Shown: in pieces, positions 23,461-35,695 of the stretch | Numbering within the stretch: position 1 is the stretch's first letter | Layout: every line of letters begins with the position of its first letter | NCBI GenBank assembly: GCA_963932465.1 | Contig: OZ010792.1 | Span: 744,001-808,000, forward strand | Length of the DNA stretch: 64,000 bases | Direction of reading: 5' to 3' | DNA from: Maratus speciosus | Lineage: Eukaryota; Arthropoda; Arachnida; Araneae; Salticidae | Position numbers and translations under genes: made by a program | The notes under the pieces: model-generated | The model's input: the letters and a program-made list of their open reading frames with translations, nothing else | What the model was told of the DNA's origin: nothing | Database searches by the model: none

Positions 23461-24640
23461 AACATCTTTTGATAGCTTTTATGTTATAAAGACCTTTGTA
23501 TGTGTTTTAGCACATTTTTAAGTAAATTAAGTCAGAATTTTGATTTCAGGCATAAAAGTGGGAAATAGAAAACAAGTTTGAAAATTTTTTCCATCTATAC
23601 AATAAGGCCAAACTCATATAATTTAGACACACTTTAACAATTATATTGATACAATAAAATGAAATATAACTGTACATATTATTGTTATTTCCTTTTTGTA
23701 GCTTAGAAAGTATTACAAGAAAAATAAATAAATAACAATAAATGTATAAATTCACAAAATCAAAAAAGAAAATTGGAAACAGCATGCTAAATGTACCTAT
23801 ATAAATCCATCCAAACGTATCTGATGAACTTATGTGAAGTACAGAGATTAATTTCTCAAAATAAATGTATTATTTTGAATCACTTGACTGTTTAAGAGTT
23901 CTTTGCATTTTTGCATCCAATCTAGAGAATGTTTAAATTTGCTTTTAAAAAGGTGGAATTCCTCCTTTAGGAGGAACTCTTTTCATGCCAGTGATTTCGT
24001 ATATTTTTCATTTAGTAATCAAGGTGGAGATGACGTTAAATAATTGTAGTTAAAGCTATATTTTATAGCAATCAAATATCAAATTAGTTCAGTAAAAAAT
24101 TTTATATTACAAGAGTATAGGTACCTACTAAATGAAACATTTAAATTTATGTACATCCAAATATATTTATAATACGAGGCCAAATTACTCAATTAAAAAT
24201 ATAAAGTAATTATACATTATTGAACTAAGATTTTAAACTACCAACGATTTCCAATGAAAATTAATAAAGAGCAAAATCAACTTTAAAATTGTTTTGTATC
24301 AAAACATTTATGTATTAACTGAAGCTACTGAATTAAATGTATTTCAAAAGAAAATAGAACTAAATTCTTTTATAAATATCCATCAATAATTGTATTTAAA
24401 ATAATTATAGAGATTCTAAATGGAGATTTTGTGAAGTATTGGAATATACTTACCTTAATTAACTTTATAAACAAAAGGAAAGAAAACAATTTAACGATAA
24501 TTTTTATCATTGTGTTTACTATTTAAAACATTAACAAAAACAGGATTTGTTTAAATAACTGCTAAACACAGAAAAATGTTTAATAAAAGTTCATTTTTAA
24601 TTTACATTTCATTACTGTTTACAAAATAATCACAAAGAAG
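23461..24640. other. Intergenic AT-rich DNA upstream of PSMD6
   Basis: No gene, boundary or repeat array was recognised. Confidence 0.5.
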
Positions 24641-24983
24641 ACCCAGTTAAAGAGCAGTGACAGTGAGTGACATCACGCTGCGTCGCAATGTCGCAATAGT
24701 TATACAGTCGTTCTTCTTTTTTTCTATATTTATTATACAAAGTTTTATTATGACATTTTTTACATGATTTGCGTAAATTAATGTGATGTATTCTAAATCA
24801 TTTAACTATTTTAAAAAACAGATAGTAAATAGACTTTTGCCTCGGGGTACATAAAAGTTTTCAGAGTGATTTTCGTTGAGTGGCATCAACTGTCGTGCCA
24901 TAACACAATATTTGATTTGTCATTAAGCTTTTTAAAAATTATTATTGTATTGTAATTTTCTGCCCCTAATAACTGAAAATAAA
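24641..24983 (+). promoter_or_regulatory. Probable PSMD6 promoter and 5' UTR region
   Basis: This is the only moderately GC-richer island upstream of the first coding exon (GTGACATCACGCTGCGTCGC near 24670). No TATA box or start site can be assigned with confidence. The call rests on position. Confidence 0.35.
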
Positions 24984-25128
24984 ATGCCGGTCGAAAACTT
25001 AGAAGCCGAAAGCTTGGAGAAAAATCCCAATTTGGAATTGGCTCAGTTAAAATTTCTTCTCGCAACTCCTGAATTTCAAAATGATAAACATCTGAAAGAT
25101 CGTCTTATGGAAGCGATACTAGAGAACA
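24984..25128 (+). CDS. PSMD6: PSMD6 / Rpn7, coding exon 1
   Basis: The ATG at 24984 has an A at -3 and is the first in frame. It gives [20 protein letters not shown], the conserved N-terminus of the 26S proteasome regulatory subunit 6 (Rpn7). Rpn7 is a lid subunit of the 19S particle that helps hold the lid together through its helical repeats and PCI domain. The exon encodes 48 codons plus one base and ends GAGAACA before the donor GTAATT. The frame would otherwise hit a stop within a few bases. It joins exon 2 after a 10.4-kb intron, giving ..LEN-K-MAPLYEE.. as expected for the family. No frameshift is present. Confidence 0.95.
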
Positions 25129-25459
25129 GTAATTAAAATTAGTTTATTTATTATTGCTCAAACTTTTCGTGTTTTGTTTATAAAGTGAACTCTGCGTTTC
25201 TTTATCGTGCTATTTTTTTTTTTTTTTTATATATATACTACTGCAAATCATTGTTTTGGAAATGTTTACTTTTAGTAATTAATTTGATGGGTAATTATTA
25301 TTATAATGTCATAACCATGAACATATGTTCATGATCATAACATATCGTGGCATTATTAGTATATTGGTGAGAAATGATAGCCTAAATGCTGTAAGAATTT
25401 ATTGTAAAAAGATGCTTATTGCTCAACCTGTTAAACAAAGATATTGGTCGATTTAGCTT

Positions 25460-25691
25460 AGATGTGTTATTATCCCGGGGTCCGCTATCTTGGATTTTTT
25501 TCTTGCATAAAAACTTCTTTTTCCCCCAAGTAGTAATGTCGCCAATGGTTAAATATTGTTGATAGGTTAATGTAATATTAAAAAAAAAAAAAAAAGGAAT
25601 ATAATGATTATAACTGTTAATAAAAAAATAATTTTTAATTCAAGCCAAGAAAAAAATCCAAGATGGCGGACCCCGGGATAATAACACATCT
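25460..25691. mobile_element. 232-bp MITE with 46-bp TIRs
   Basis: Left TIR 25460-25505 and right TIR 25646-25691 differ at one base. They begin AGATGTGTTATTATCCCGGG and include CGCYATCTTGG. The central ~95 bp is strongly similar to a segment in the TA-flanked elements at 28762-30416 and 36983-38624, although the termini differ. No clear target-site duplication was seen. It lies in PSMD6 intron 1. Confidence 0.9.
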
Positions 25692-26234
25692 GTTCCGATT
25701 ATGTAAAATTAACTTCAATTTTGCAAACTTTTTTGTGCAACATAGTCAAATGAACATTTATTTCATACAAACATAATAAAAATTTTTGGTAAAATGTTAA
25801 TTTACTTTATATTGCTATTTCTATATTCTTTAACACAAAATTTTAAAATAATGTACGTAAAAAGTAGATTTTTACGTCAATCAAAACTATTTAAAAGCAG
25901 AATCATAATATTCTGGATATACATTTCATAGTACTAAATGAACTAAAATTTCAATTGAAAATCTTTTGCTTTTTTTTTCTTTGAAATTGAAAAAAAACCC
26001 TTTTGTAACAGAGTGGACACAATTGTAAAACAGATTAAATCTATAGCAGTTATTCTAGAAAAATAAACAGTTTTTTATTTTTGTAAATTTTCTATTTAAT
26101 TATTTAGAAAATTAAATTAAGGTTTTTGAAATACGTCTTTGGCATATGAGAATTCCTAGTACAAACTACCACCTTTCAATTTAAACTTTGGTTCTGATAA
26201 GATTTTCAAAATCTGATTAAAATGAATGTAAAAT

Positions 26235-26367
26235 TTACTCATCAACTGCTTTAATTAATTTTATTGCTCTATAAGTCACCCCTTTAATTTCCCCATCTTC
26301 AATATCATCATGAATCACAACAGCATACCTATAAGTAAAATTTCTTCCACCAGTGGTACCTTTTCCA
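26235..26367 (-). pseudogene. C-terminal coding fragment, unrecognised
   Basis: The - strand reads GKGTTGGRNFTYRYAVVIHD, then DIEDGEIKGVTYRAIKLIKAVDE and a stop. It looks like the end of a real protein and is cut upstream by the 330-bp MITE (26368-26697). It is probably the tail of a transposon protein, given the surrounding motif repeats. It does not match PSMD6. Family unknown. Confidence 0.35.
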
Positions 26368-26697
26368 TAAAGGTCAAAATTAGCACTAGCCACTGGCCAC
26401 AGGGCCAGTAAATGAGAAAAAGTGGCTAGTGCAAAATTGTCTATCAGCGGCCACTTTTTTAGAAGGAGATAATACAATTCTCTTGTTTTCACCAAGGATT
26501 CTACTTTTTTTGGTTCTAATATATTTATATTGACATATTGATTTGGGCTATTCAGTTTTAGATTAATTCTTTTGGAAACTTTACTGTTTAGTATTTTTAA
26601 ATAAAAAAGTGGCCACTAGTTTAAAGAAAGTGGCCACTTAAAAAACTAGTCTTACCGGCCAGTGGCCGCTAATGAAATTTCCCAGTTTTGACCTATA
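26368..26697. mobile_element. 330-bp hAT-type MITE
   Basis: Ends TAAAGGTCAAAA and TTTTGACCTATA, with the 8-bp duplication CTTTTCCA at 26360-26367 and 26698-26705. GGCCACTGGCC words are repeated in both halves. No coding capacity. Confidence 0.9.
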
Positions 26698-27780
26698 CTT
26701 TTCCATGTTCTCCACATGAAATATTTCAATACATGTTTATCAAATAAATAAAAATTATTTCTTTGTGTGTACCAAGTGCAGCGTCCACCAGAGATAAAGT
26801 GAACTATTTAACAATACATTATTTTTTTGTTTTTAGAACAAGTTCTAAATGAGCGAAAATATGTGCAGGCCCATGCTCCATATTTGAAGATATCGTACAG
26901 AATTAAATTGGTTTCTCTTGTTCTGCTACATGCCACTTAATTATATAACTTATAAAATAATTCAGAGTATGATTGACCAAAATTTATATTTCCAAACTAT
27001 GTCTTAGTTCAACTACCTATTCTATCGCAATATACTCTGTTATACATTCAGCATAATAGAGTGGACAACTAAATCTAAAAAAAAAACAACCTTGTGATCT
27101 TAAACAAAAAATAAGAAACAAACGTAATCTGAAGAAATAGTTCTTGAATTCTTATTCACTAAGTGATTTTAAGTAAAAATATTTTTAGTAATTACTATTA
27201 GTATAACATAGTGGACATTGACTAATACAAATTAGCTATACATTAAAAAAAGTGAACATAAATTTTGCACTTAATTTATGCTTAATTTTACAACTTTAAA
27301 CAATTCAGATGCTATATTGTGTAGAAATAATATTTACAAAACTATATTTCAGTTCAAATATCTATTTTATTGCAATACTGTCCACTCTGTTACACATGCA
27401 GGGTAACAGAGTGGACATGTAAGCCTTAAAAAAGCCCTACTAAAGTTAAACAAATAGTAATAAATAAGAAACTAATCTAATGTGAAAAAATAATTCTTAA
27501 ATTACAATCCAGTAAGTGATTTTAAGCAAAAACATTATTTTTAATTAATTAATATAAGTGTAACATAGTGGACATTCACTAACACAAATTAACTATCAAA
27601 GAAACAGAATGTGCCCTAACTTACCTATTGTTAGTTAAATCCAAATTAACTGATTAAGTATGAAAATTGTTCCACTCAGTCATCTAAAAAATGTAGCCAA
27701 ATCTAATCTAACTTTTAATTTTACTTTTTAAGTGGCTGTAACAAAGTGGACATAGTCAAAGACAGAAAATGTTGGGACAT

Positions 27781-28759
27781 TAATAAACAATATTTTTTCT
27801 TATTTAAATTATTTTTTAAACCAACTTTTCTGTTAAAGTTATTTCTATGTAACAGATATATTTGATGTTTTATATTAGTATGGTTTTAAACAGTTTCTTT
27901 AAAAACATTTTTATCTCTTATTGAATTGAAGCTGGGACATTAAGATTTTTCTTTTCTGTTTCAAATAAAAATTATTTAAAAAATTCACAATTGTTCTACA
28001 TCAAAACAATAAATACCAGACTATAAGGAATTAAATGAAGAATAAATAAAAAAAATATAATTAATTAGTAGCAGCTATGAACTTTTATTAAAAAAGTTAC
28101 AAAGTATCGGACATGATTTGTACCATTTTCGTTGGAATGACCCATATACCAAATGTCTCTTAAGATGCACAAAATTCTTAAGAATAATCCAGATGTATTT
28201 ATTCCCATCCCGTTAATATCGTATTAGTTAGGAATTTGCTTAATTTCTTTTAAACAATGTTGTAGCAGGGATCTCTAGGAAGATTTTGGGTTAAAGGAGC
28301 TTTCACAATGTCTGAATCTGAATCAACAGGTCCCTTCACAAAATGCTTTGTTTTAAAATCAGATCTTTCACAATACTTTCCCAGATCTAAATCGAACACT
28401 TCACAAATTAAATCATTTAAAAATAAAATTAGCCTGTCACAAGACAGCTGAAGTTGTCAAGAATCTAAATGTTATTTGGCTATTAAATGGATATGTATAA
28501 AAGACCTTGTTAAAAATTTGTAAACAGGAAGCTGAATATAAAGATAATTTCAGATTCCTGAAATTATGACTAGATTTTTTTGTTAAATTTAGAAAGCCAT
28601 TCCGAATTTAACAAGTAATAGGACTCTGTAAAAAATCCAGAAAAGAACCCTGTGTAAGCTTGCAAAAAGAGAATATTCATATGTAAGGAGCTTAGCAATT
28701 TTTAGATATTCCAATTCAAAAGGTCATATGAAAAGTGAAATATTTTTAGTTTAAATTAA
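27781..28759. other. PSMD6 intron 1, nothing recognised
   Basis: AT-rich. The word GGAATGACCCA at about 28133 resembles a repeat end also seen near 3630. No gene was found. Confidence 0.4.
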
Positions 28760-28761
28760 TA

Positions 28762-30416
28762 GGGTAGATGTGCCAGTAATGGACACCCTTAAGAAATTTC
28801 TTTAAAAATTATTTTTTTATTAATAGTTATAATTATTATATTCCAATTTTTTTCAATATTATATTAACCTATCAACAATATTTAACCATTCTTAGTCTCA
28901 TTTCCCAATATGAATTGGAACTTAATTTTAAATAACAGAAATATATCAAAAGCCCAGTAATGGACACCGTCTGGCCCAGTACTAATGAACACCCTCTGTT
29001 CCAGTAATGGACACCCCATAAAAAATAATAAATATAATTGTTTTTATGACTGTATTTAAAACCAGAATTTAATGAATACATACTAATGAAACAAAATATT
29101 TATTTTCAAATAAATTTAACAATTATGATACCAGTAATTAATAAAATATTTGTGATAATCATTTACTATTTGCATCAATTACTGTATAATTATCGAAAGA
29201 TCGATTTTTTAATTATTTTAGATGGATAATTTAAAATACTAAATATACTAAATATAAAATTACAGCTATCAAATTATTGAAACAGTGGGGATTTAAAAGG
29301 TAACTAAAAAAAAAAAAAGTTTTGGAACATTAGTGTTTAGTTTTGTCTCACTATTTTTAACAATTAATCTTCCAGAGACTACTTGATATATATCATTTAT
29401 AATAATTAATATTACAAATATGAAAGAAATGATATTGTGAGTTGAATATTTTAAATACTAAATAAAATAATTTCAAAATAAAACTGTAGAACTGATGTTT
29501 GAGGTCACTGATCTGCAGATTTACTAGTTTCATTAATATTACCTATAACTTTTATTAATATTACTTTTTTCTTTTTTGTCAGAGGTGAATAAGGAAACAT
29601 TTAAGACAGAAAATAGATTTTTAATAGCTTCTGCAACTTAATTGTTTTTATTTAAACAGAGAGGGATTAAGCTCCGTGAGCCCCTCTTTGACTGTGCTCT
29701 TAAACAATATTTTCTTCTTCCTGGCAGGTTTGATTGCCAGATTATAAATGTACATATACATAAAAAAAAAAGAATAAACTATTGAAATTTTATTAATCAC
29801 ATAAAATAACTTAAAAGCAGATATTTATAAAACTTTTGGTGTTGTTACATTTTGGTAAGTATAATTTAAAAATTAAATTTGATTATTTAGGTTTGCAGTT
29901 AAGTCAAAATATTTTATGCACTATAAACATTACTGAAATTGCACTTTTAGCAATGTCTACATGGGGTGTCCATTACTGGAAAATGACTAATTAACCATCC
30001 CAGTAATGGAACTTAAAAATAAATAACTTAACTTAAAACTTAAAAATAAATGAAATTTTGTAAATGGCCGTTAGTATATAAAATTCTAAGTTTTCTATTG
30101 CTACTCAAGCAAAAACATTGAATTTTTGCAAGAAAATAAATAGTATATAAATTAATTAAACGAAGCCAGCTCTTAGCCTCTTCATTAAGATTTTCGCAGA
30201 AAAACAGCGAAACTTTGAAACATTATTTTCTGCTTCCTGATTGGTTTGATTAAAAATGTCAATAATAACCCAGTTTTATAAAGCATGCAAGGGGGCATTA
30301 TAAAAAAATAATTAAAGTTAAATATTTATTAGTTATTTTTTTATGACCCAAAATCATCAATTGGTATCCATTATTGGAAGGCTGTCCATTACTGGCACAT
30401 CTACCCTATTTTGTAG
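28762..30416 (+). mobile_element. 1.65-kb TA-flanked element, copy 1
   Basis: The left end GGGTAGATGTGCCAGTAATG and its inverted right end (TTACTGGCACATCTACCC) are flanked by TA (28760-28761, 30417-30418). Inside, CCAGTAATGGACACC-like words recur in both orientations. A 1642-bp relative lies in opposite orientation at 36983-38624. Neither has a transposase. TA duplication suggests the Tc1/mariner-type group, by inference. Confidence 0.85.
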
Positions 30417-30799
30417 TAAATTAACCATTAAATTTCATGCTGCTATTGATATTGCAGGGATCTGTTTAGGTAAAATTCAAGTCCTGTAAAGGACCCTTCA
30501 CAAAATTTTCCACCTTAAAACAGGCAAAAAATGTTCATCTCTAAACTAAATCTTATCCAAATTCCATAGTTTTAAAGCAAAATCTGACCTGTCATAAAAT
30601 AGCAGAAGACACCAAACAACGTATCACAAAAGTAAAAAAAAAAAAAAAAAAAAAAATCACAAAAACAGAACCCTATGAGTAGGGGTGATTCTGTTCTGAT
30701 TTTTCCAAAAATTAAAAAAACAATTGGTCATCAATCCAAAAATTCAGACATAAAAAAAATGTGAATTTTAATAAATGGTTGCCGAAAAAAAATTTGTCA

Positions 30800-31128
30800 A
30801 TCGTTTGTAGAAAAATCGCCAATTTCGCCAAAGGATTGTGGGAAAAACACAAATTTCATCAAAAGATCATGAAAAAACTGCAAATTTCATCAAAGAATCG
30901 TGGAAGAAATGCACATTGCATCTAAGAATCACAAAAAAACCTACAAATATAAAAATATTGCAAAAAAACCCACAAATTTCATCAAAAGATCATGATATAA
31001 ACCGAATATTTCATCAAATGATCGTGAAAAAAAAATACGAATTTCATTAAGATCGTGAAAAAAACCCGAAAGTTTCATCAAGATTGCAAAAAAACCCACA
31101 AATTTCGTCAAGATTGTGAAAAAAACCA
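30800..31128 (+). repeat. ~32-bp minisatellite, left part of locus C
   Basis: About ten units, roughly AAATTTCATCAAAAGATCAT followed by GAAAAAACTGC. The orientation is the same as the part beyond the foldback insert (33896-34125). Confidence 0.85.
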
Positions 31129-31130
31129 CA

Positions 31131-33895
31131 GGTATGATCCATGTCAATTCAGGCAGCCAAAGAAAAAATCTTACCTTCATAGTCTCAGAAGTTTTTGAAT
31201 TGAACATATGTTAAAATTCAATAAAAAATAAGATACTTGTATATTTTGGTTTTGCCCAAAAAAATTCCTGGCCCGAGATACAGGCCGCCAAAGATGGTAT
31301 CCTGGGCACCATTTCCAATTCGTCATTTTCGATAAAAATTTTAAAGTGCTCCATCTCTAGAACGGTGCAAGATATTTTGTTGCGTTTTTTTTTATTTTAA
31401 AGATAATATTTTTCTGTTTAAAATGATATACCCAATTTTGAAAAATGTATTCAACTTTTCTTGTGGCAACCTTTTGAAAAAAAAATTTTTTTTTCAAAAA
31501 AAATTTTTTTTTTTTTGAAAATGCCAATCCTAAAAATTTTGATTTTTTTGCTGTTGATTAATACCATTGGGAACTATCTTCACTGTAAAGGAGAACTTCC
31601 ACTTTTGAGTTTAACAAATTTTAGAAACATTTAAAAAATTCAGAGAATTTTACAGGAACTGTATACATACAGTTCCAGTAAAAGTCACTGAATTTTTGCT
31701 TATTTGTATCATATTTGTAAGGATAAGCCTACTATATATCCTAAACAAGTTAGAAATTGCAATATCAAATGTGGCAAATGAGGTGCGTGCATAGTATTAA
31801 CTAGTTTTATAAATATTCAGATCTTGGTGCAATAAGTGTTACACTCTTGGGCAAAAAGGCATGAATACAAAATTTACTATAATACCATATATTAAATTCA
31901 GTAATACGGAAGTAATATGACTCTATCTTAAAAGGACTTAATCGCCATGGCAACCTAGAATCATTGCCTATCATGGTATATCATTGAATCAATTATCTAT
32001 TATAGGATTTTTAAATAGAATGAAGAAAACTTTTATTAATGTCTTTTATGTTTTAATTTGATTTTCATAGCATTTAAAGTGATACATACTTTATTGCAGA
32101 GGTTTACAAAAAATTACTTCCTGTGTCATAGAAAGTGCATAGTGTTTACAGGGGCACACAAAAGATTTCTGATACTTTACCTTATTGGAAATACTGTACA
32201 TTAGCGATGATTGCTAGAGGTGCATTTTTAGTTGCGATATGAGTTTTTAAGTTTAATTAAATATTTCCATATTACGTTGTGTGTATAAAGGCTGTAGATC
32301 ATATACAGGGCTACACAAAAGAAATCGTAAGGGTATTGCTGGAAGTGCATTTTTAGTTGTGTTTGAGTTTTTAAGTTTAACTAAATTTTTCCATATTACG
32401 TTGTGTGCATAAATGCTGTAGATCATATACAAGGCTACACAAAAGAAATCTTAAGGGTTTACTGAGTATGAATGAAAGTAGCTTAAAGGTGATTTTTAAA
32501 TGACTTATGCATTTTTACGCTGAACTACATTTAGTATACTAAGATATATTTGGAGAATATAGATAAAATGATATACAAGTCCACGCAAAGAATTAGATAC
32601 ATGGCCGTCTATGGATGATAATCTCTGGAAGTGTGATTTCACTGGTTTTAAGGATGTTTTAATCTTAATTAAATATTAGCTAAATAGTGGCATGTATATA
32701 AAGATAGTAGGTAAAATACAGGGTTGTATGAAAGTATTCAAGTGTGCTTCCGTTTATTGACATAAATTTCTAAAAGTCAAATTCCAACCTATTTATGTGT
32801 TTTTAACAATTTCCAACATAGTTGAAAGTCTTTATGGATTTGATTTGTCTGCCCATCTGTCTGAACTCTAACTTGTATTAATATAATTTGTATTGCTGTG
32901 TAATTGATATATGTTATTGAGATTGTTTTACTATGTTCGGTATTGAAAATAAAGTATGTATCACTTCAAATGCTATGAAAATCAAAACATAAAAGACATT
33001 AATAAAAGTTTTCTTCATTCTATTTAAAAATCCTATAATACATAATTGATTCAATGATATACCATGATAGGCAATGATTCTAGGTTGCCATGGCAATTAA
33101 GTCCTTTTAAGATAGATTCATATTACTTCCGTATTACTGAATTTAATATATGGTATTATAGTAAATTTTGTATTCATGCCTTTTTGCCCAAGAGTGTAAC
33201 ACTTATTGCACCAAGATCTGAATATTTATAAAACTAGTTAATACTATGCACGCACCTCATTTGCCACATTTGATATTTCAATTTCTAACTTGTTTAGGAT
33301 ATATAGTAGGCTTATCCTTACAAATATGATATAAATAAGCAAAAATTCAATGACTTTTACTGGAACTGTATCTATAGAATTCCTGTAAAATTCTCTGAAT
33401 TTTTTAAATGTTTCTAAAATTTGTTAAACTCAAAAGTGGAAGTTCTCCTTTACAGTGAAGATAGTTCCCAATGGTATTGATCAACAGCAAAAAAATCAAA
33501 ATTTTTCGGATTGGCATTTTTGAAAAAAAAAATTTTTTTGAAAAAAAATTTTTTTTTTCAAAAGATTGCCACAAGAAAAGTTGAATACATTTTTCAAAAT
33601 TGGGTATATCATTTTAAACAGAAGAATATTATCTTTAAAATAAAATAAACCGCAACAAAATATCTTGCACCGTTCTAGAGATAGAGCACTTTAAAATTTT
33701 TATCGAAAATCACGAATGAGAAAGGATGCCGGGGATGTCATTTTTGGCGGCCTGTATCTCGGGCCAGGAATTTTTTGGGGCAAAAGGAAAATATACAAGT
33801 ATCTTACTTTTTCTTAAATTTTAACATATGTTCAATTCAAAAACTTCTGAGACTATGAAGGTAACCCCCCTGCCTGAGTTGATATGGATTCAGCC
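31131..33895. mobile_element. Foldback element with ~950-bp inverted arms
   Basis: The left arm (31131-32095) and right arm (32948-33894) are inverted copies with high identity, for example TTCATAGTCTCAGAAG near both ends, CGAGATACAGGCCGCC, and matching inner ends at GTGATACATACTTTATT. The loop (32096-32947) carries a 125-bp tandem duplication. CACA occurs at both junctions and may be a 4-bp duplication. No coding capacity. The element type is unassigned; foldback is a description of structure. Confidence 0.85.
32214..32460 (+). repeat. 125-bp tandem duplication in the foldback loop
   Basis: TGCATTTTTAGTTG through GCTACACAAAAGAAATC occurs twice, with starts 125 bp apart (32221 and 32346). 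Confidence 0.88.
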
Positions 33896-34125
33896 CACAA
33901 ATTTCGTCAAAAGATTGCAGAAAAACTGCAAATTTCATCAAAAGTTCACGGAAAAACTGCAAATTTCGTCAAAAGACTGCAAAAAAATTGCAAATTTCAT
34001 CAAAAGCTCGTGAAAAAACCTGTAAATTTCATCAAAGGATCGTAAAAAAAACTCAAATTTCATGAAGGGGTCGCAAAATTCATTAGAAGATCATGAATTT
34101 CATCAAAGGGCCATGAAAAAAATGC
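33896..34125 (+). repeat. ~32-bp minisatellite, right part of locus C
   Basis: Continuation of the array at 30800 after the foldback insert, about seven units (AAATTTCATCAAAAG-like). Confidence 0.85.
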
Positions 34126-34233
34126 AGGGAGTGGATCCCCCCTCCCCTCTGAGCTTGTAACTTTCCAGAAAATTTGCTGTGAATTTCAGAATTTTTTTTT
34201 TTTTTTTTTCTCAGAATCACCCCTGCCTATGAG

Positions 34234-35489
34234 AAAAGTCCTGATTGATCCTTGTATTGGGTATTGGTTGTATATTCATTAAGTGACATAATTTTTAAAA
34301 TCATTTTTCATATTGATATGGATGAATTACAAACATACTTACTTCTCTGTCTGTCATTTGAAGCATATTTTAATGTCTTGAAAAAATTATTACAAAAATG
34401 CAGTTTTATCATTTTTTACTTATGACGTATGACCTAACTGTCTACAAATCTTGAGATAATCGGACATAATGTGACTCATATTGAAGCAAAAAAATAACTT
34501 TAAATTGTAAATAAAATTTTTTTAATTATTTTCGTATCCATTTAATTTAAAAAAATTCATTTTCATGCTTGGAAACATTTTTTGAAAAGCTTCCTTTTTT
34601 TAGTAGGCATTTTATGAATAATCATGTGATATGGATGCTTAGAAATAGGATGTCGTTTTTTGTGTCCTTTAAAATTGCTAAAAGGGTTTCATCATTTATC
34701 ATATTGATATTTTAGTTAAGTATCTTAATTTTACTATCAGTTTGAAATGTTTATTGTATTACTATTAATACAAAACAACAAAACAGTAATTTAGTGTGCA
34801 GTTAAGTTATTAAACACCTACAGAGTAACAAGATGGGCTTTTAGTAATAAAAATGAAAGGTATTTACTATGCTAGTTTTATTTTTGACAGGATATATGCC
34901 TGTTAGAGTAATAATTCATATACAGTATAGGACCTATTATCATGAAAAACCCGAAATCTGAAGAAAAAAAAATTTATTGAAAAAATTTCTAAATCTGTAA
35001 ATTTTTACTAGAATTTTGCAATTTCTGAAATTTTTCGAAAATTTTAGATTCCTAATTTTTTCTTTTTCAGTCCATTGTTTCAATGTATAACCATTAAAAT
35101 ATACTACTAAAGTGGCAGGGTTGGTCCGCTTAGTGCTTACCCAACTTGATGCAGGACTCTAAGAAATTTTCCCCCTAGGAGAATGCCCTGAAAACTGTCA
35201 GAACTGAAATTGTTTTTTTACTCATAATCATTCCTGTTTTACGTAAAAAACAAAGTTAAGTTAAATAAAAAAGTGTAATAAATTAATGAAGCATATTAAA
35301 TTATGCAACTGACTGTAGCCATGGAAATTATTGTAATTAATAAGTTTATTGTAATAAGCAGGTCTTGCTGTATTTTATTAAAGTTTCTTTTCTATGTAAC
35401 ACTGATGGAGAAAAGGTATATTTATTGTGTCCTTTGATGCTTTTTATTAAAATTGATAGTTTTATATTAATCTTTTTCTAAAATTACAG
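34234..35489. other. PSMD6 intron 1, 3' part
   Basis: No gene. A short block at about 35119-35163 (TGCAGGACTCTAAG) resembles 41320-41342 (TGTAGGACTCTAG), perhaps the end of a shared repeat. The intron ends TTTTTCTAAAATTACAG. Confidence 0.5.
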
Positions 35490-35695
35490 AAATGGCTCCA
35501 CTTTACGAAGAAGTATGTAAAGATCTTTCATGGAATGTGAATGAATCACTGCTCCAACAGATGAAAAATGCAAATGAGGAACAGTTAAAGAAATTAGATG
35601 TTGCAATTGAAGATGCAGAGAAAAATCTGGGTGAAATGGAAGTCAGGGAGGCTTTTCTTAATAAAGCTGAATATTTAAGCAGAATTGGATCTAAA
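35490..35695 (+). CDS. PSMD6: PSMD6 / Rpn7, coding exon 2
   Basis: The first two bases complete a split Lys codon. Then [20 protein letters not shown] and the following heptad-like region (..[20 protein letters not shown]) lead into the start of the RPN7 helical-repeat domain ([10 protein letters not shown]). The acceptor is ..AAATTACAG and the donor AAA/GTAAGA, ending in phase 0. The exon encodes 68 full codons. Reading past the donor reaches a stop at about 35803, so the intron is real. Confidence 0.96.

Larger units (their letters stand above)
25990..27780. repeat. Intron 1 region with dispersed GTAACAGAGTGGACA motifs
   Basis: The motif, or one-to-two-base variants, appears at about 26008, 27050, 27205, 27375 (reverse), 27402, 27555 and 27732. 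Such dispersed short repeats are common near the ends of DNA transposons, where transposase binds. A decayed coding piece (26235-26367) is in the same region. Confidence 0.5.
30680..34225. mobile_element. Minisatellite-bearing hAT-like element (locus C), complete
   Basis: TIRs TAGGGGTGATTCTG (left) and CAGAATCACCCCTG (right) with exact 8-bp duplication CCTATGAG at 30672-30679 and 34226-34233. Between them is one array of ~32-bp units in a single orientation, split by a foldback element (31131-33895). Without that insert the element is about 780 bp and has no coding capacity. This copy defines the ends of the family seen in part at 5460, 10002, 18796 and 55700. Confidence 0.9.
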
